This document shows positions 24,726 to 37,779 of a stretch of DNA of 64,000 bases, in pieces. Under the pieces are notes generated by a model. It saw only the letters and a list, made by a program, of their open reading frames with translations, made no database searches and had not been told where the DNA came from. Every line of letters begins with the position of its first letter. The stretch's first letter is position 1. A program made the translations under genes and the position numbers. Source of the DNA: Lutraria lutraria (Eukaryota; Mollusca; Bivalvia; Venerida; Mactridae); NCBI GenBank assembly GCA_964023205.1, contig OZ026833.1, positions 43,121,137-43,185,136 of the forward strand. The letters run 5' to 3'.

Positions 24726-26670
24726 CATTTAGGGTTGATTCTATTTGATTGATGTAGGGTATGATATTACCATGTGCTTGTGAACTATATACATGAAATT
24801 ATTCATTTGTCAAATATTCATGATTGTCATTATAATGTGTATTACTCATATCATATAAATATTTTATACTCTCCTTAATGGAGGATTGAATAAAATATAC
24901 AGTCAATATCCTTTATGAAAAAAGCAATTAACTTCATACAAAAAACCTAAACCAATATATTGCTTCTTGTAATTCGTCTACCTATAACGTTTTGTTATAG
25001 TTGTTCTTGTTTGGACTGTTTTGTATTGGTCGTCTACGATTTTGCACAGCCATCTGATTTTGACTTGAATGAGCGTAATATTTGAATTTGCATTTATGCA
25101 ATTGAATTGTAAAATTGGAACTATATGTTCGTAGGCGGAAGGTTAACGGAAGCTGTTCGGTATAATCGACCGACTGTTGAGAAAACGTATTAACTTTGTG
25201 TTCGTACCGAACAACAATAAAATCATTTTGTGTATCATACACGCAAACAGTGTGACCCACTAAAATACATTCGAAAAAAAAACCGCTAATTAAAAAATCA
25301 CACAAGTTTACATTGAGCACATTGCAAACAGGCGAGCTAAAAGACTTTGTAACAATCAGACACATATCCAGTAAACTTAAATATATTACGTAAACAATGA
25401 GATAAGTGTTTGGTATATGATTGGTTGACTCAATATGACATTTTGAGTGAAATGTTTCTACATTTTCAATACTTCATATTTCCCATTGTTCTTCGAATTA
25501 CAGTTGCTTTATAAATTAGTATATCGTTTTGATAATATTCACGCACTAAATATTAATATGACTGCCCAACAGGTTCATTACTTGCTTGTGATAGCTGTTG
25601 TGTTCGTTGGTATATTTAATATATATATATATAACTAATGCATGGTTCTATCCATAGATTTATTCGTATTCTATATGTACAGTGTCTAGTCCAAGTGTCC
25701 AAGCACAACTCACTAATACATCATACATGCAGTCTAATCTAATAATCTAACTAGAGTATTGTTCAGTTCATAGTGTATATGCCACAATAGCCGAACAAGA
25801 TATTATATATTGAAAGCAGGCTTTAAAGACATGAATAGCCATGCATGTTCAATATAGAAGAAAAACAGAAAGGGACAAGTTTTCCATGCATGTAGTTAAT
25901 CACTGCTGGTAATATTGGCTCGCAGTTTTAGGTATAAATATGAAATTATCATAATTTGTCAGCAATACAGGTCCGGTGCCCTTTATACATTAAAAACGAC
26001 ATTGAACGTGTACCAATTGTTTAATGAAAATGTATATGCATGTATATGTAAGTTTCTAGCTAATACAATTTCGTGTTTTTCTTCAAGAGAAAGGTGTTTC
26101 CCTTCCTAATCCGCATTGAGTCTAACATGGTTCGACAGTCCAAATTTTGTTTCCAATGATTCCAAGTAAAATAACTGAATTCAAAAAAGAAAACAGTCAA
26201 TCCACTGGTTTTCTCAATTCAAATATGATGGATTGAGTGCATTGTGGCTCCTGGCCTTGGTGCACAGTCGATGATTTTATATTTAGGCTGCCGTGAACGG
26301 AAGATGATTGTTACACGATAACAAAAAACCGTCTTGCTGTTCGTGTTCCAACTTAATATAAGGTGTTGTATAACATACATGTATAAACAGATGTATGGCA
26401 TCTCTTACAGTAAAAGATTCCCACAAATCAGTATTATCTATAACACCTTACCTCTAGCCCAAAATGTACAGAAATAAAAAGAAATAACGATCACAAAATA
26501 AAGAACCGTTAATCAGAAGGCTTAGTATTTTGTGAGATTGTGTGCCAGAGAATGAATCAACAGACTTTGTGTTCAAAGGAATTTGATAATACGCTAATAG
26601 GAATAATGTTTAAAAAGTAATAATTGTTGTTATATACAATGTTGTATCAGTGTTGCGCGTCTGAGATGTA
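24726..26670. other. Intergenic, no supported gene
   Basis: Contains one 127-codon open frame (25365-24982, minus) with no recognisable domain. Part of its sequence (about 25010-25095) recurs in diverged form at about 50785-50880, so it is more likely repeat than gene. The rest is AT-rich without recognisable features. Confidence 0.5.
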
Positions 26671-27723
26671 TTAGACCTCATTTTCTTTGAATTCACAGAT
26701 GAATCCCATTCTCTCACCACAGAGAGTATCGTTCCAAATCCAATCCCCATACCGGTATAAATGTAGACAATTTTCACGTGTTCTGCCATTCGGTTCGGAT
26801 CCTTTGAAATTATTGTAGGTATTACCGACATTTCTACCGCTAGCAACCCATTTCCACGTTCCCTCTTCATCTATATCAGAAGCTCCGAGAAAAACGCCGT
26901 AGTCAGATATTCCTTTGGTTTGATCAGCAGCAAATTTAACCAAAAACTGATTTTCTTCTTCTGATTCTACTTCTGCAAGTTTAGCTCCGAATTCATGACA
27001 CTTTTGCTTAGATTCTTCCCATGTGGCACTCTTTCCAATAAAATAGCAGGAACCAGCATAACATTGCCATTCTATGTTTTGTTTTAACAATGAAAGGAAT
27101 GCACTTGGTTTCTGTAAGTGGGTTTGTAATTCACGAACAATGTTCGTCAGCTGCTTTATATTGTCTTGATTCACATTCAGAGCTCTACTTGTTGCTGATA
27201 TGTCATCTACAACGTTAGCTACAGAGTTGGAAAGTTGATCAATTCGTCTTGTATTTGACTCAGTAATTAGTTGAACCCTTTCCAATGCTTTAAATTGCTT
27301 ACTAACATCTTCTTGAATTTCGCTTCGCACTTTATCCATCTCATCCATAAAATTGGATATAATTTCATGATATTCGTGTCTTGTCTCCTCAACAGTTTTT
27401 CGGATATTATCCTTTTCTTCGACGAAAGCACGTTTAATTACAGTCAATGTTTCTGATGCCTTTTGTGCGATATCGTTATATAACCCGTCCGCTGTCTTGT
27501 CACCCAGTTCTCGTACTTTTCCATATTCTGTTGTACCGTTGTTTGCACCACAAGCACAAGTCTTATTATTTATCATTTCCACTACGGTGCCTAAGCCTTC
27601 TTTAAGCTCTGTCATTTCCCTAAAGTATTTCTCCTCCAGTTTCCCTAAACGCCACTTAACACCAAAGGGTTGACAATTCACATTTATTATGAATAGCACA
27701 CTAAGTACTGTTTTCAGCATCAT
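26671..27723 (-). CDS. Secreted coiled-coil C-type lectin, intronless (paralog 1)
   Basis: Uninterrupted 350-aa frame. A signal peptide is clear at about 1-17 (MMLKTVLSVLFIINVNC). Residues 25-60 carry N-glycosylation sites (NKT, NGT) and a C56-A-C58 pair that could form interchain disulfides. About 70-210 is a long helical coiled coil. A C-type lectin domain fills 218-345, with C226, C242, C319, C335 and C343, an EPN motif at 310-312, ENC at 317-319 and WND at 330-332. In the family this set forms the calcium site that binds mannose-type sugars, so I infer a secreted oligomeric lectin, perhaps for immunity. Its coiled coil matches unit 1 of the dead copy at 31768-39798. It is the only cluster member on the minus strand. 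Sugar specificity is not proven by sequence. Confidence 0.9.
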   Translation of the reverse strand: MMLKTVLSVLFIINVNCQPFGVKWRLGKLEEKYFREMTELKEGLGTVVEMINNKTCACGANNGTTEYGKVRELGDKTADGLYNDIAQKASETLTVIKRAFVEEKDNIRKTVEETRHEYHEIISNFMDEMDKVRSEIQEDVSKQFKALERVQLITESNTRRIDQLSNSVANVVDDISATSRALNVNQDNIKQLTNIVRELQTHLQKPSAFLSLLKQNIEWQCYAGSCYFIGKSATWEESKQKCHEFGAKLAEVESEEENQFLVKFAADQTKGISDYGVFLGASDIDEEGTWKWVASGRNVGNTYNNFKGSEPNGRTRENCLHLYRYGDWIWNDTLCGERMGFICEFKENEV

Positions 27724-30474
27724 CTTGGATTTGTGAAAAGTCCGTGATTTGCTTTTTACCGTGAAGTACTAATGACTGAACATATACAGTATACGTCCTT
27801 TGCAAAACGTTCTTGTTTTGTGCGAGTTGCTAAATGTGTTAACAATTAATCCTGACAGCTTGATATGTTTCATTAAGTAAACATGATGTACATTTACCAG
27901 TTTCTGAGATTCCAAGACAGCTAACATACATTCTGTCAGTGGCGGCTGTGGCATGTAGGTCTATTGCTAGAACAGAGCACTGTCGCACAAGCGTATCAAA
28001 CGTTTGATGTTCTCATTTTAAATGCATTTTGATTAGCTTTGATATGTCAGTGTATGAATATATACAAGTGCATGTACATGTTGTAACATTCAAAGACATA
28101 CATACAGCAAGCATTTAACATACTAGTACTAGTAATAAACCAAATGTCTAATTTCTTAAGCATTCTTAGCATTCCTATTTGTTACCAATACTTTAAGTCT
28201 AGAAACGCTTTATGCTTTTATGTTTTTTCGTTATACTTTATTGGTGCACGTGTTTTTTGGCGGGTTAAAGTGACAAAAAGTTGAGGTAAGGCACGTGGTG
28301 TCAAGGCTAGTTTTATTTAAAAAGAATATTCATATTAAACTACTAAGCTTTTATTTGTTTCGACAACGATATTGTCATGAAAGAAAGTCAGAAAACACTA
28401 TAAAATACTTATATAATTATTACTGAATTTTATTTCTTTAAAATTTTCACAGGAAATAGGATATTATGTGTATCAAATAAAGAAATAAAAGAAATTAATG
28501 TTCTACAATCCTTTCTTCGGCAATCTTTGAGTGTTTTTCGTTTTTTTTTCAGGCACTCACTATTTTCCGGAACGTTTCACCGAGGCAATTTCAATTCATT
28601 TTCAGCCTATTATTTGAGTATAATTGACTTAATAGAAACCCGAAAGGTTCCAGAGACAAGACTCATCCCATATAAGCTACTATATACATATGTATTGTGT
28701 TATAATCATTTCTTTGCATTTAAAGTGACATGTGCGACCTACGCTGAACAAGGGTAATATTAATAACTGCATGGATAGGATACACCTTATCGAGGAAGAT
28801 TAGCATAAAACTTAAGAGCTTATAAAAACTATGGATCGAGACATGAGCTGGTATCTCCTACCAAAAACAATTTCGTAGAAGGGATATAAAACGCGAGACT
28901 ATTTCTAATCCATTGGGCACGGATGCCCATGAGAACAATCGAATTATCATCGTACATAAGAATGTACGAAGATGCATGTATAACATTATAAATATACAAA
29001 AATGTACATGTAATCGATTATGGATATATAACCCCGACTTAAACATGTAAATGGGCGCATGAGCGATTTTAGATTTAGACATAAAAAGAGGAAATAAATA
29101 ATAGGGAAGACGGTATATGATGTAACCATTTCAAACGTTCGGTCCGAGACCTCTCCCCATCCTCATTACCTCCCATATCCGCCTATGTTGTTTTACACAA
29201 ATATATATGACGTCTCGACGATTTGGTACAAGTGCACGATGGCTGAGAGCCGCCAGTAATTACTACAAGGAGAGTTGGACGTATAATATTTCCTAGGCCA
29301 AACAAATATGTACAATGTAAATTTGTACTTAGTTTTCGCAAACATAATGTCTGTAAGTCGGCTGAACTTTTTTTTCAATTATTCTGTCCAGCGATACAGT
29401 TCATATAAAAATGAACTTATAAAACGTCTTAACTCACATAATGATAGAATAATATTTAAAGCGGCATACCTTACAACTGACAAACATTCTGTGAAAGTGT
29501 AAAAATGTGCTAGATGTATATGTAAAACAATATATAATGGATAATTACTAGAAGAACGTGGGTTATAAAATGACTAGTTTTGGTACTAGCCGCAAAAATC
29601 ATAGCTATGAATAATGAATCACTTCCACACAAAAATTGTACAACAATTCCAAAGATTTTCGGATCTTTTATGGAAACTTACGGACATGCACACTTCAAAG
29701 AATTGGTAAATTTCAAATTTGTTGATTGTTGACATACTTCTCTGACGACTACATGATATTTCCATGACTAAATGTATGTGTCACAAATACATATTTTTTG
29801 TGATTTTATTTTTAATTGGATGAATTTTTGGCTGAAACTTTCTTCATCGGCTTTTTTCTTTACAAGCTTCTAATTTGTCATAATTTTGCCTTGATTCTAG
29901 ATACACCAAGTTGTAGGATATGCCCCTTTAAGACATTTCTTTCAGATCTTAACGTACGTATCGAAATATGAAAACATCTTAATTATTAATATCTAAATTT
30001 TGACAATTGTCTATTTATTGAAATATTGCTAGAAAGTAAAAAGAAAAAACCTAAAAATCCGAAAACCTCAATTAGACATCTAACATCTAATTAACTTTTA
30101 ATTACGTCTACAATGAGGCAAGTATCTGTTTTGTCGTCGGATAGCTCTGTATGAACCTGTTGAATGATCGTTACCACAATTCTAAAGTTTGAATCCGCTC
30201 TACCTATTACAGATGCCATTGAAAGCTTTGTGATTATATTCACCCATATATATATTCATACAGATCATCACGTACCTAAAATACATGGCAATATACGAAA
30301 TACAGTATACAATTAATAAGGTTAATACGTATTATTATTTCAGTTATGTTATCATTTATGTTTCAGATATGATGCTGGTATCTCCTGTGCAACAGCTCAC
30401 AAGAAGTCTGGAAGTACGAGGTAATTGATTGTAACTCACGTGTAGCAAAGTTTAAAGATTTTTTAAAACTGAAA
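27724..30474. other. Intergenic between divergent lectin genes, nothing recognised
   Basis: AT-rich DNA. Just upstream of the minus-strand lectin start, the reverse complement reads AAATCCAAG before ATG, like the ACTGAATCCAAG leader of the other copies. I see no further gene, RNA or clear transposon ends. Confidence 0.45.
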
Positions 30475-30625
30475 GCAGTCGTCTCTCGCTCGGCGCGTAT
30501 GAATTCTGATGTGAACCAAAGTACATTTTTCTACCTCCGCAAGCAAATGTTAAACTAGTTTCCGTTCCATGTGCAAGTGAAAGTTTATGTAAGTTCAGCC
30601 TCAATGAGTTGTTTAGCTTAAGTAT
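30475..30625 (+). repeat. Dispersed repeat, CTCGGCGCGYATGAA family
   Basis: Contains CTCGGCGCGTATGAATT and TGTTAAACTAGTTTCCGTTC, matching the copies at 17945-18115, 47585-47770 and 58235-58400. It lies upstream of the dead lectin copy. Confidence 0.55.
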
Positions 30626-31677
30626 CGGATATGGCTCCTACTTTACCAAGGCCAATTAATTGCGACAAATCTGGGTTTTTTTTGTCGAAATGATGAACAA
30701 ATCCATTAATTAAACAAAATTAGTCAAAGGAGACATTCTTACTGATACGTCCTAAGCAATTTATAAAGTAATGTTTCTTTCTTTGAAATGAACTGAACAA
30801 TTGTAGTTTAGCAAGATACATGTAATTCATTCTGAAACTATGCCAAAATTATTTTGTTATTTCGTCCAATACTTTAATTTTTCTTTCTATAAAGTCTATA
30901 AAACCTGTCTATCATGAAACATACAAAATCAAAAATATATATACAGCGATTTATACACTTAATGTTATACAATGTCAATAATGAATTAAAAGGCAACAAA
31001 TACGTTAGTAGTTCTGATTTTGAAACAACATCTAGGTTGATGAATCATAAACTTCCTATATAACAAAGAACATTTCATTTATGTGGCGATAACTCATTAG
31101 GAGATGAATTTCACTATTTGTTCAATTGTAAATATTTTGATGGAGATATCTAGAGGAATATTTTTATACATTCCCCAAAACCATGAAATTCTCATGTCTG
31201 ATGAATTATAAAATTAGCTGCATTTTGCAAATTTTAAAGATTTATGTCATGTTTTAGATAAATTGTTGTCGAGTCAATATTAGCAAAAACAAAATATAAT
31301 TATTAGGCATACCTAAGGATTATATACAAGGTAATAGCCTAGCTAATGTAACAATTTAATTTGGTTAAAGTCAATTTCAGTAATAAATTCCTCATGCTCC
31401 ATATGTTTTTTTTCTGATTTATACTGGTAAAATGTGTTCTGCTATGTTTGTCTATCCATTGTTTGTTGTATTATTTTGTTACATGCCCATATGGGCCTTA
31501 ACTTGTTTGTAAAAACTTCAAATTGGTAACAGTTTTCTCCCTTTTTATCTTTACCAGTGTGTTTCTTTCGACAGAGCTCAAAATCTAGGCGCACGCTTAA
31601 CAAAATTATAAAACAGAATGGCCTAATGGAACGTCTCACGATGTGCCAAGTTAAAATCGTCAACATATTTTACAATA

Positions 31678-31767
31678 AACAGCAAATCAAGGACTATTCA
31701 TAAACTGTATAGTTTTATTACGTATATGAATATTTCGCACTGTCATTTAAAACTTACTGAATCCAAA
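31678..31767 (+). promoter_or_regulatory. Conserved lectin proximal upstream block (dead copy)
   Basis: ACAGCAAATCAAGGA, TATTCATAAACTGTATA and ACTTACTGAATCCAA before ATG are shared in order and near-equal spacing with 46126-46223 and 56949-57057. Conservation upstream of ATG indicates shared promoter or 5' UTR DNA and argues that the copies arose by DNA duplication. Confidence 0.6.
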
Positions 31768-32098
31768 ATGCTGCTGGAAATGGTGCTTAGCGTGTTTTTC
31801 ATTTTAAATGTCCATTGCCGACCCTTTGGTGTTAAATGGCGTTTGGGGGAAACTGGAGGAGAATCATTTCAAGGAAATGACAGAGCTTAGAGAAGGTTTA
31901 AGTACTGTAGTAGAAATGATAAATAATAATACTTGCGCTTGTGGTGCAGACAACGGCATAAAAGAATATGGAAATGTACAAAAACTTAATATGAGTGACA
32001 AGACGGTATACGGATTATATGACGATATCGCACGAAAGTCATCAGAAACATTGTCTGGAATTAAACGTGCCTTCGTTGAGGAAAAGGGGAATATCCGA

Positions 32099-32404
32099 AA
32101 AACTGTTGAGGAGACAAAGCACGAACATCAAGTGATTTTATCAAGTTTTAAGAATGAAATGGATAAAGTACGAAACGAAATTCAAGATGTTGTCAATGAA
32201 CAATTAAAAACATTGCAAAGTGTTCAACTAACTACAGAAAAGAGTATCCGACAAACAGTTGCGGACATAAGGCTCGAATATGAAGAAACTGTATCAGGTC
32301 TTAAAGATTAGATGAATAAACTACGGAATGACATTTATGATGATATAAATGAACAGTTAAAAACGTTGCAAAATGTTCAACTAATCGCAGATTCAAACAC
32401 AGGA
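32099..32404 (+). repeat. Two tandem 51-codon coiled-coil units in the dead lectin
   Basis: Unit 1 (32099-32251) and unit 2 (32252-32404) align along their length. Shared features are TV-E/D-(I/T)-(K/R)-x-E, S-(F/L)-K, M-(D/N)-K-(V/L)-RN-(E/D)-I and NEQLKTLQ-(S/N)-VQL. The three intact lectins have only one unit each. Confidence 0.8.
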
Positions 32405-32611
32405 CGAATAAATCGACTTTCTAACTCTGCAGCTAATGTTGTAGATGACGTTTCAATGACGAGAACAGCTCTGAATGTGAATCAAGACAGTATTATTCAG
32501 CTGACGAATACTGTTCGTAAATTAACTTCAAACTTTCAAATGAGTAGTGTTTTTCTTTCATTGCTCAACCAAAACATGAAATGGCAATGTCATGCAGGTT
32601 CCTGCTATTTT
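32141..32611 (+). repeat. 471-bp direct repeat flanking the LINE, left copy
   Basis: Pairs with 38962-39432 at a constant offset of 6821 with no indel. The only difference I found is T at 32603 versus A at 39424. The right edge falls exactly at the poly-T (LINE A tail), as expected for a target-site duplication. Confidence 0.9.
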
Positions 32612-33261
32612 TTTTTTTTTTTTTTTTGTCAAAGAAATTTATTATAAGAAATAAAAAAATAGTATATTTGAACACAAATTATCATAAATAAAAACAAAAA
32701 ATCATCAAGAAATGCTTATTTACGCAACTTAACAAAATACTATGCTTATATCAAAGAAAAAAAACAGCAAAACCGTCTGCTAGCTTTAAAGATGGCAAAC
32801 TTCACATTAGAATGGGATGAATTATTGGATGAAAATGAAATAAATGGTATTGAAGAATTATTAGAAAGCAATCAATTAGTAATTAATGAATCAATAGTTG
32901 TACTCCACGCCGCTTCGATGTGGTTACCGGGAAAACATAAATTTGTGTTTTTGTGTATTCAATTGTTGTTTTGAATATTTTTCACCAAATTTGTAATTGT
33001 TAACAAATGATTTCTTTAATGTGAAATTAAATTTTGTGATCCATGGGAGTTTTTTTTATTATTTCGCCCAATTTTTTTTTTTTTTTCTTTTTTTCTCTTT
33101 CTACAACAGGTTACATATACATATTGTACATATATACAGTAAATGGTGTATTAATAAATTTGCAATGTTTACAAATATTGCCAACATTTTATATATGAAG
33201 ATACAAGTTTAACTTAAGATATAAGCATGCAGAGATACATGTTATAAAAGCATTATTAAAA

Positions 33262-36200
33262 TTAGGGAATATTCAGAGCTTGACAAAATTTCTTTATGAA
33301 ACCAAAGCTTTCTTTATTTTTATATTTATAATATCTAGATAATGTGTCTAAATCAATATATAATATTTGGAGAATATTAGTTTTGTTCTTTCTACGTTCA
33401 CTTTTAAAATAACTTTTATAAATAGAGTATCCTATTTGACTTAATATTACATTTATTATTTCGTATTGTTTATACATGATTTTATAACCTATAAGTATGA
33501 ATTCTAAAGAGTTCATATTGTTGTTTATGCCATTTTCTGAAAATACTTTGATTATCTTTTCCCAGAATGAGTCCATGTAAGGACATGTTATAAAAAAGTG
33601 ATTTAAGTTTTCTAAAGCTCCACAGTGTAAGCATTTTGGGGAGGTGAATATTTTCCATTTGTAGAGATTTTCATTAGTAGCTATTATGTTATGTACAAGC
33701 TTATATTTAAATTGTTTGACGCGATTGTCGATGAGTGCTTTATTTAAGAAATAGTAGTAGCTAAGCCAATTCAAATTTTTATTGAAGCTTGATTCCCAAT
33801 GTTTATGTAGATAAGGGATTTCATATTTTCTTTTTATAAATTCTAAGTAGTAGTCCTTGCTACTAATGATTTTCGTATTAGTTTTGTCGTCTGAGTCGAG
33901 TTTTAGTTGAGTTTTAATGAAAGTTTTCAATGATTCTGTGGTTTTGATTTTTGTCTTCCATTCTAAGGGTATTGCCTTTTTAATAGTTTCACTTTCAGAT
34001 ATCCAGTTTGTTTTATTTGTAAGCTTATTATATATTTTGCGTTCGCTTATTCTGCCGTTGATGTCAATTAAGTCGTTAACGAATAACAAATTTGAATTGA
34101 TCCATGAGTTAAATATGAGACATTTTCCTTTAAATTTGATATACCTATTGCCCCATATGATTTGGTTCCTGATTGTACTAAATGATTTTGGTGGTGCTTT
34201 AGTTGACAGGTTATTGTATTTAATCCATGTATCTATGATATTTACATAGAAAGGAGTCAATGTTGTTTTAGTGTTAGGGAGCGATTTCAAGTTATCTATG
34301 TTCATCTCAAATATTAATAGTCCTTTACCAAACTGGTTCAATAATAATAAAGGAATAATTTTCCAGTTTGCATTATAAGAAGATCTCAAGTTTTGGATCC
34401 ATTTTAGTATAAGGGAATTTACATAACTGTCTATATCAACCATACTTAAGCCTCCGTCAAGTTTATTTCCTATTAGTGTTGTTCTTTTTATTTTTTTCGC
34501 GTTTATTGCTCCAAAGAAAGTCTGAGAATAGTTTAGTGACTTGTTTTACGATTTGTTTTGGAGTGGACATTGATTGCATTAAGTATGTTAACTTTGGAAG
34601 GATTAAGCTTTTTATTATTGTTATTTTCCCGTAATATGTTAGTTTTCGTTTTTGCCATCTTTGTATGAGATATTTACATATTTCAATTTTATTCTGCCAG
34701 TTTAGACCTTCGCATTCATCGGAGTTATTGCCAAAGTAGATTCCTAATGCTTTAACATATGTATTTGTAAAACCTATGTTATCGACATTGTGTGTATTGG
34801 CTTTTGAACTGCCTATCCAGAGTCCTTGTGTTTTATTTCTATTTAGTTTTAGACCTGAATATTGACCAAATTCTTCGATTATTTCCAGAGAGATGTTTAT
34901 TTCATTTTCATTTTGTATGAATATTGTTGTGTCGTCTGCTAACTGAGTGAGTTTGATGCGTTTTGTGTTGTTATTAATATTCTTGTCGACTTTTATTTCT
35001 ATTCCTTTAAATGTTGTGCTGTTTCTTAGTTTGATCGCCATAATTTCAGCGACAATAATAAATAGAAGGGCTGATAATGGACACCCTTGTCTGACGCCAC
35101 GAGATATCTTAAAAAATCTAGAACTCCAACCGTTATTCATTAGACAAGACTGTATATTGGAGTACATAACGTTTACCCATTGTACAAAGGAATTTTTAAA
35201 TCCGAATTTCAACAAAGATTTTTGTAGAAATGACCATTCAATTGTATCAAACGCTTTTTTAAAATCGAGAAATAGAATAGCTCCTGGAGTGTTTGTTATG
35301 TTTTTGTAATCTATAACGTCTTGAATTTGTCTTATATTGTATCCTATATATCTGTTTTTAATGAATCCTTGTTGATCGTGGTTTATGATACTTGGTAGTA
35401 CTTTCTGTAAGCGCATTGCTAAAACTTTTGCTAAAATTTTATAGTCTGTGTTAAGAAGAGATATAGGTCGCCAGTTTTCCAAATTATTCGGGTCTCCTTT
35501 TTTATAAAGTAAGGAAAATACGCTTTGTTTTTGTGTGAACGAGAGTTCGCCTTTGTCAAAACCTTCATTTAAGGAATCCACAACTAAATACATTATTTGT
35601 TTCCAAAATTTTTTATAAAATTCTATTGGCAGACCGTCGAGGCCTGGACTTTTATTTGTATTCATTATGTTTATAACATTTGTAGCTTCTTCATATGTAA
35701 CGGTTCCTTCACATTCTTTAGCCTCATTATCGTTTAAAGTGTTATCAGTTTCCATTGAATTTAAATATTCATCAACGTTGACATGTGAACTTTTGTAAAG
35801 ATTTTCATAAAATTTGACCGTTTCTTCCAAAATGGTTTCTTTATCAGTTATGATGTTTCCTTTTATTGATAATGAATTAATAACTTTTCTTGTTTGTCTA
35901 GAGTTTTCAAGGTTCAAAAAATAGTTTGTGTTTTTTTCATTGTCTTCTAATAATAATACCCGCGAACGTATTTGTGCCCCTTTAGCTTTGAAACTATAAA
36001 TATTTTCAATTTCTGTTTCAATGTTGTTGATTTGTGTTTTTATCTCCTGATTGTTTGTACTTAGCTCATTTTTATATAGTTCTTTTAGTTGCTTTTCAAG
36101 ATCAGTTAATTTACATTTTCTTTCCTTTGATTTTTGTTTTGAATATTTAATTGTTATTTCTCTAATGTTATTTTTACATATTTCCCATTTTGTTCGATGA

Positions 36201-37042
36201 CTTTTAATGTTTAATGTTGTTAAGCTTTCAGTCATAGCCTTTATTTCTTCACAATATTCAGTATCGCATAAGTATGCTGTGTTAAGTTTCCAAAATCCTG
36301 GTCCTCTTTCTAAAGGTGATTTTAGTTTAAGTGAAATTGCTAAATGGTCAGTATATTTGATCAGAGCAGGACGAATGTCTGTTGACAAAATGAGTGGACT
36401 AAGGTTTTCTTCAATGAGCCATAAATCAATTCTGCTTTTTTCTATTCCATTTTTTCTGCGCCATGTGAATTGTGTTTTTGTTTTATTTAAAGTTCTCCAT
36501 ATATCAATTAAATTGTGTGACTTTATCATGTCATTTAAATTTGGATGCTTATTTGTTTTATTTGATTTTGTTATTCTGTCAATGTTATGTAAAGTTTCGT
36601 TAAGGTCTCCTCCAACTATTTTTATTCCTTGTGTGTGTTCCGCTATAAGTTGTGTTATGTTTTTGAAAAACACGTTTCTGATTTCTTTGTCATTAGGAGC
36701 ATAAATGTTTATTAATGTAATTATATTATTGTTATACTCAATGTTAAGTAGAACGTATCTTCCGTTATTGTTATCAGTGAATGAATTTAAAATATTACAT
36801 GTTATTGATTTATTTATTAAAATGGAGCAGCCTTTACTATTATTGGATCCGAAGGAATGGTACATTTCATATTTATTAAATTCATTATAAAGAACATTTT
36901 CAAGGTCGACCGTAAAATGAGTTTCTTGTAAAAACGTTACATCTGCCTTTTGGTGCATTAACCATTGCAGTAGGCGGACCCGTTTCAGTTTATCCCTTAA
37001 ACCCTGTGCATTTAGGGATATTAAATGTAATGCTGTTGTCAT
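33262..37042 (-). pseudogene. LINE ORF2: endonuclease and reverse transcriptase, one frameshift
   Basis: The first 859 codons (37042-34463) hold an apurinic-type endonuclease (about 1-240: N11, E40, GGDLN at 144-148, DH at 232-233) and a reverse transcriptase (about 500-760: FLDFKKAFD at 591-599, GVRQGCPLS, LADD at 701-704). Homology continues in another frame from just upstream of 34443 to 33262, including a CLHCGALENLNHFFITC motif (CxxC-H-C) typical of these C-termini. The frames meet at an A7 run (T7 on plus, 34491-34497), so a one-base expansion is the likely lesion. Total length would be about 1,265 codons, usual for this group. It could also be an assembly error in the homopolymer. Confidence 0.88.
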
Positions 37043-37779
37043 CTAATTAACTGTTGACTGTTTAAGATAGGAATTAAACATGGAAGTACAGCTTGTACAA
37101 TAATATGTTTGAGCTGTGACAAAAAATGTGTGCAAAATATTATTAATATGTGATGATATATGTATGAATTATATTAGACATTCATTAAACGGGGGTTTTT
37201 AATCCGGTTACATTAAGATTGTACTTATATAGAACATTCGAAATATTCATATTAGACTTATATGCAAGTTCAAATTTAAAGTAACGTATACAGTATATAT
37301 AGGAATTGTATACAGTATCCACCAAATATATATGTATAGACAAAATACATGTTTGATGCGCACTAGTGTGCAGAGTAGTAAAATGAATTGTCTGCGACGA
37401 GAATGGCAAAGCCACTTCAAAGTTGCATCTAATAATATAACGATGCGTTACGTATTCAAACAATTTGCTCAGGTTCCCACGTAAAGCGGGTTTCCTAATA
37501 CAATCAATTAACTCGTGTATATACATGGAAACAAAATTATGCATAGGAATAAACATATTACCTGCATATCAATATATCAACATAATCCATTATATTTAGT
37601 GTGGTACACAATGTACCTATGATTTAAATGTCTATTTTGTACCCAACGCACGTGGGTAAGATCGGTCACACGACCGTGTAGCAATGTGTTATCGTTAGTC
37701 GTAGCGGAAAGTCCATAAAGAAATCCGTGTTCATGTAATCCTTGAATGAATGAAGAAATGTCATGTACATGTAACACGA

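Noticed and set aside
24982..25365. 127-codon minus-strand open frame as a gene
   Set aside because: No domain, no supporting context, and part of it recurs diverged at about 50785-50880, so it is probably repeat DNA.
32792..32974. 60-codon plus-strand frame just inside the LINE
   Set aside because: Lies in the LINE 3' region on the opposite strand, with no domain.
34947..36704. Plus-strand frames of 120-165 codons
   Set aside because: Antisense to LINE ORF2, which has the conserved catalytic motifs.
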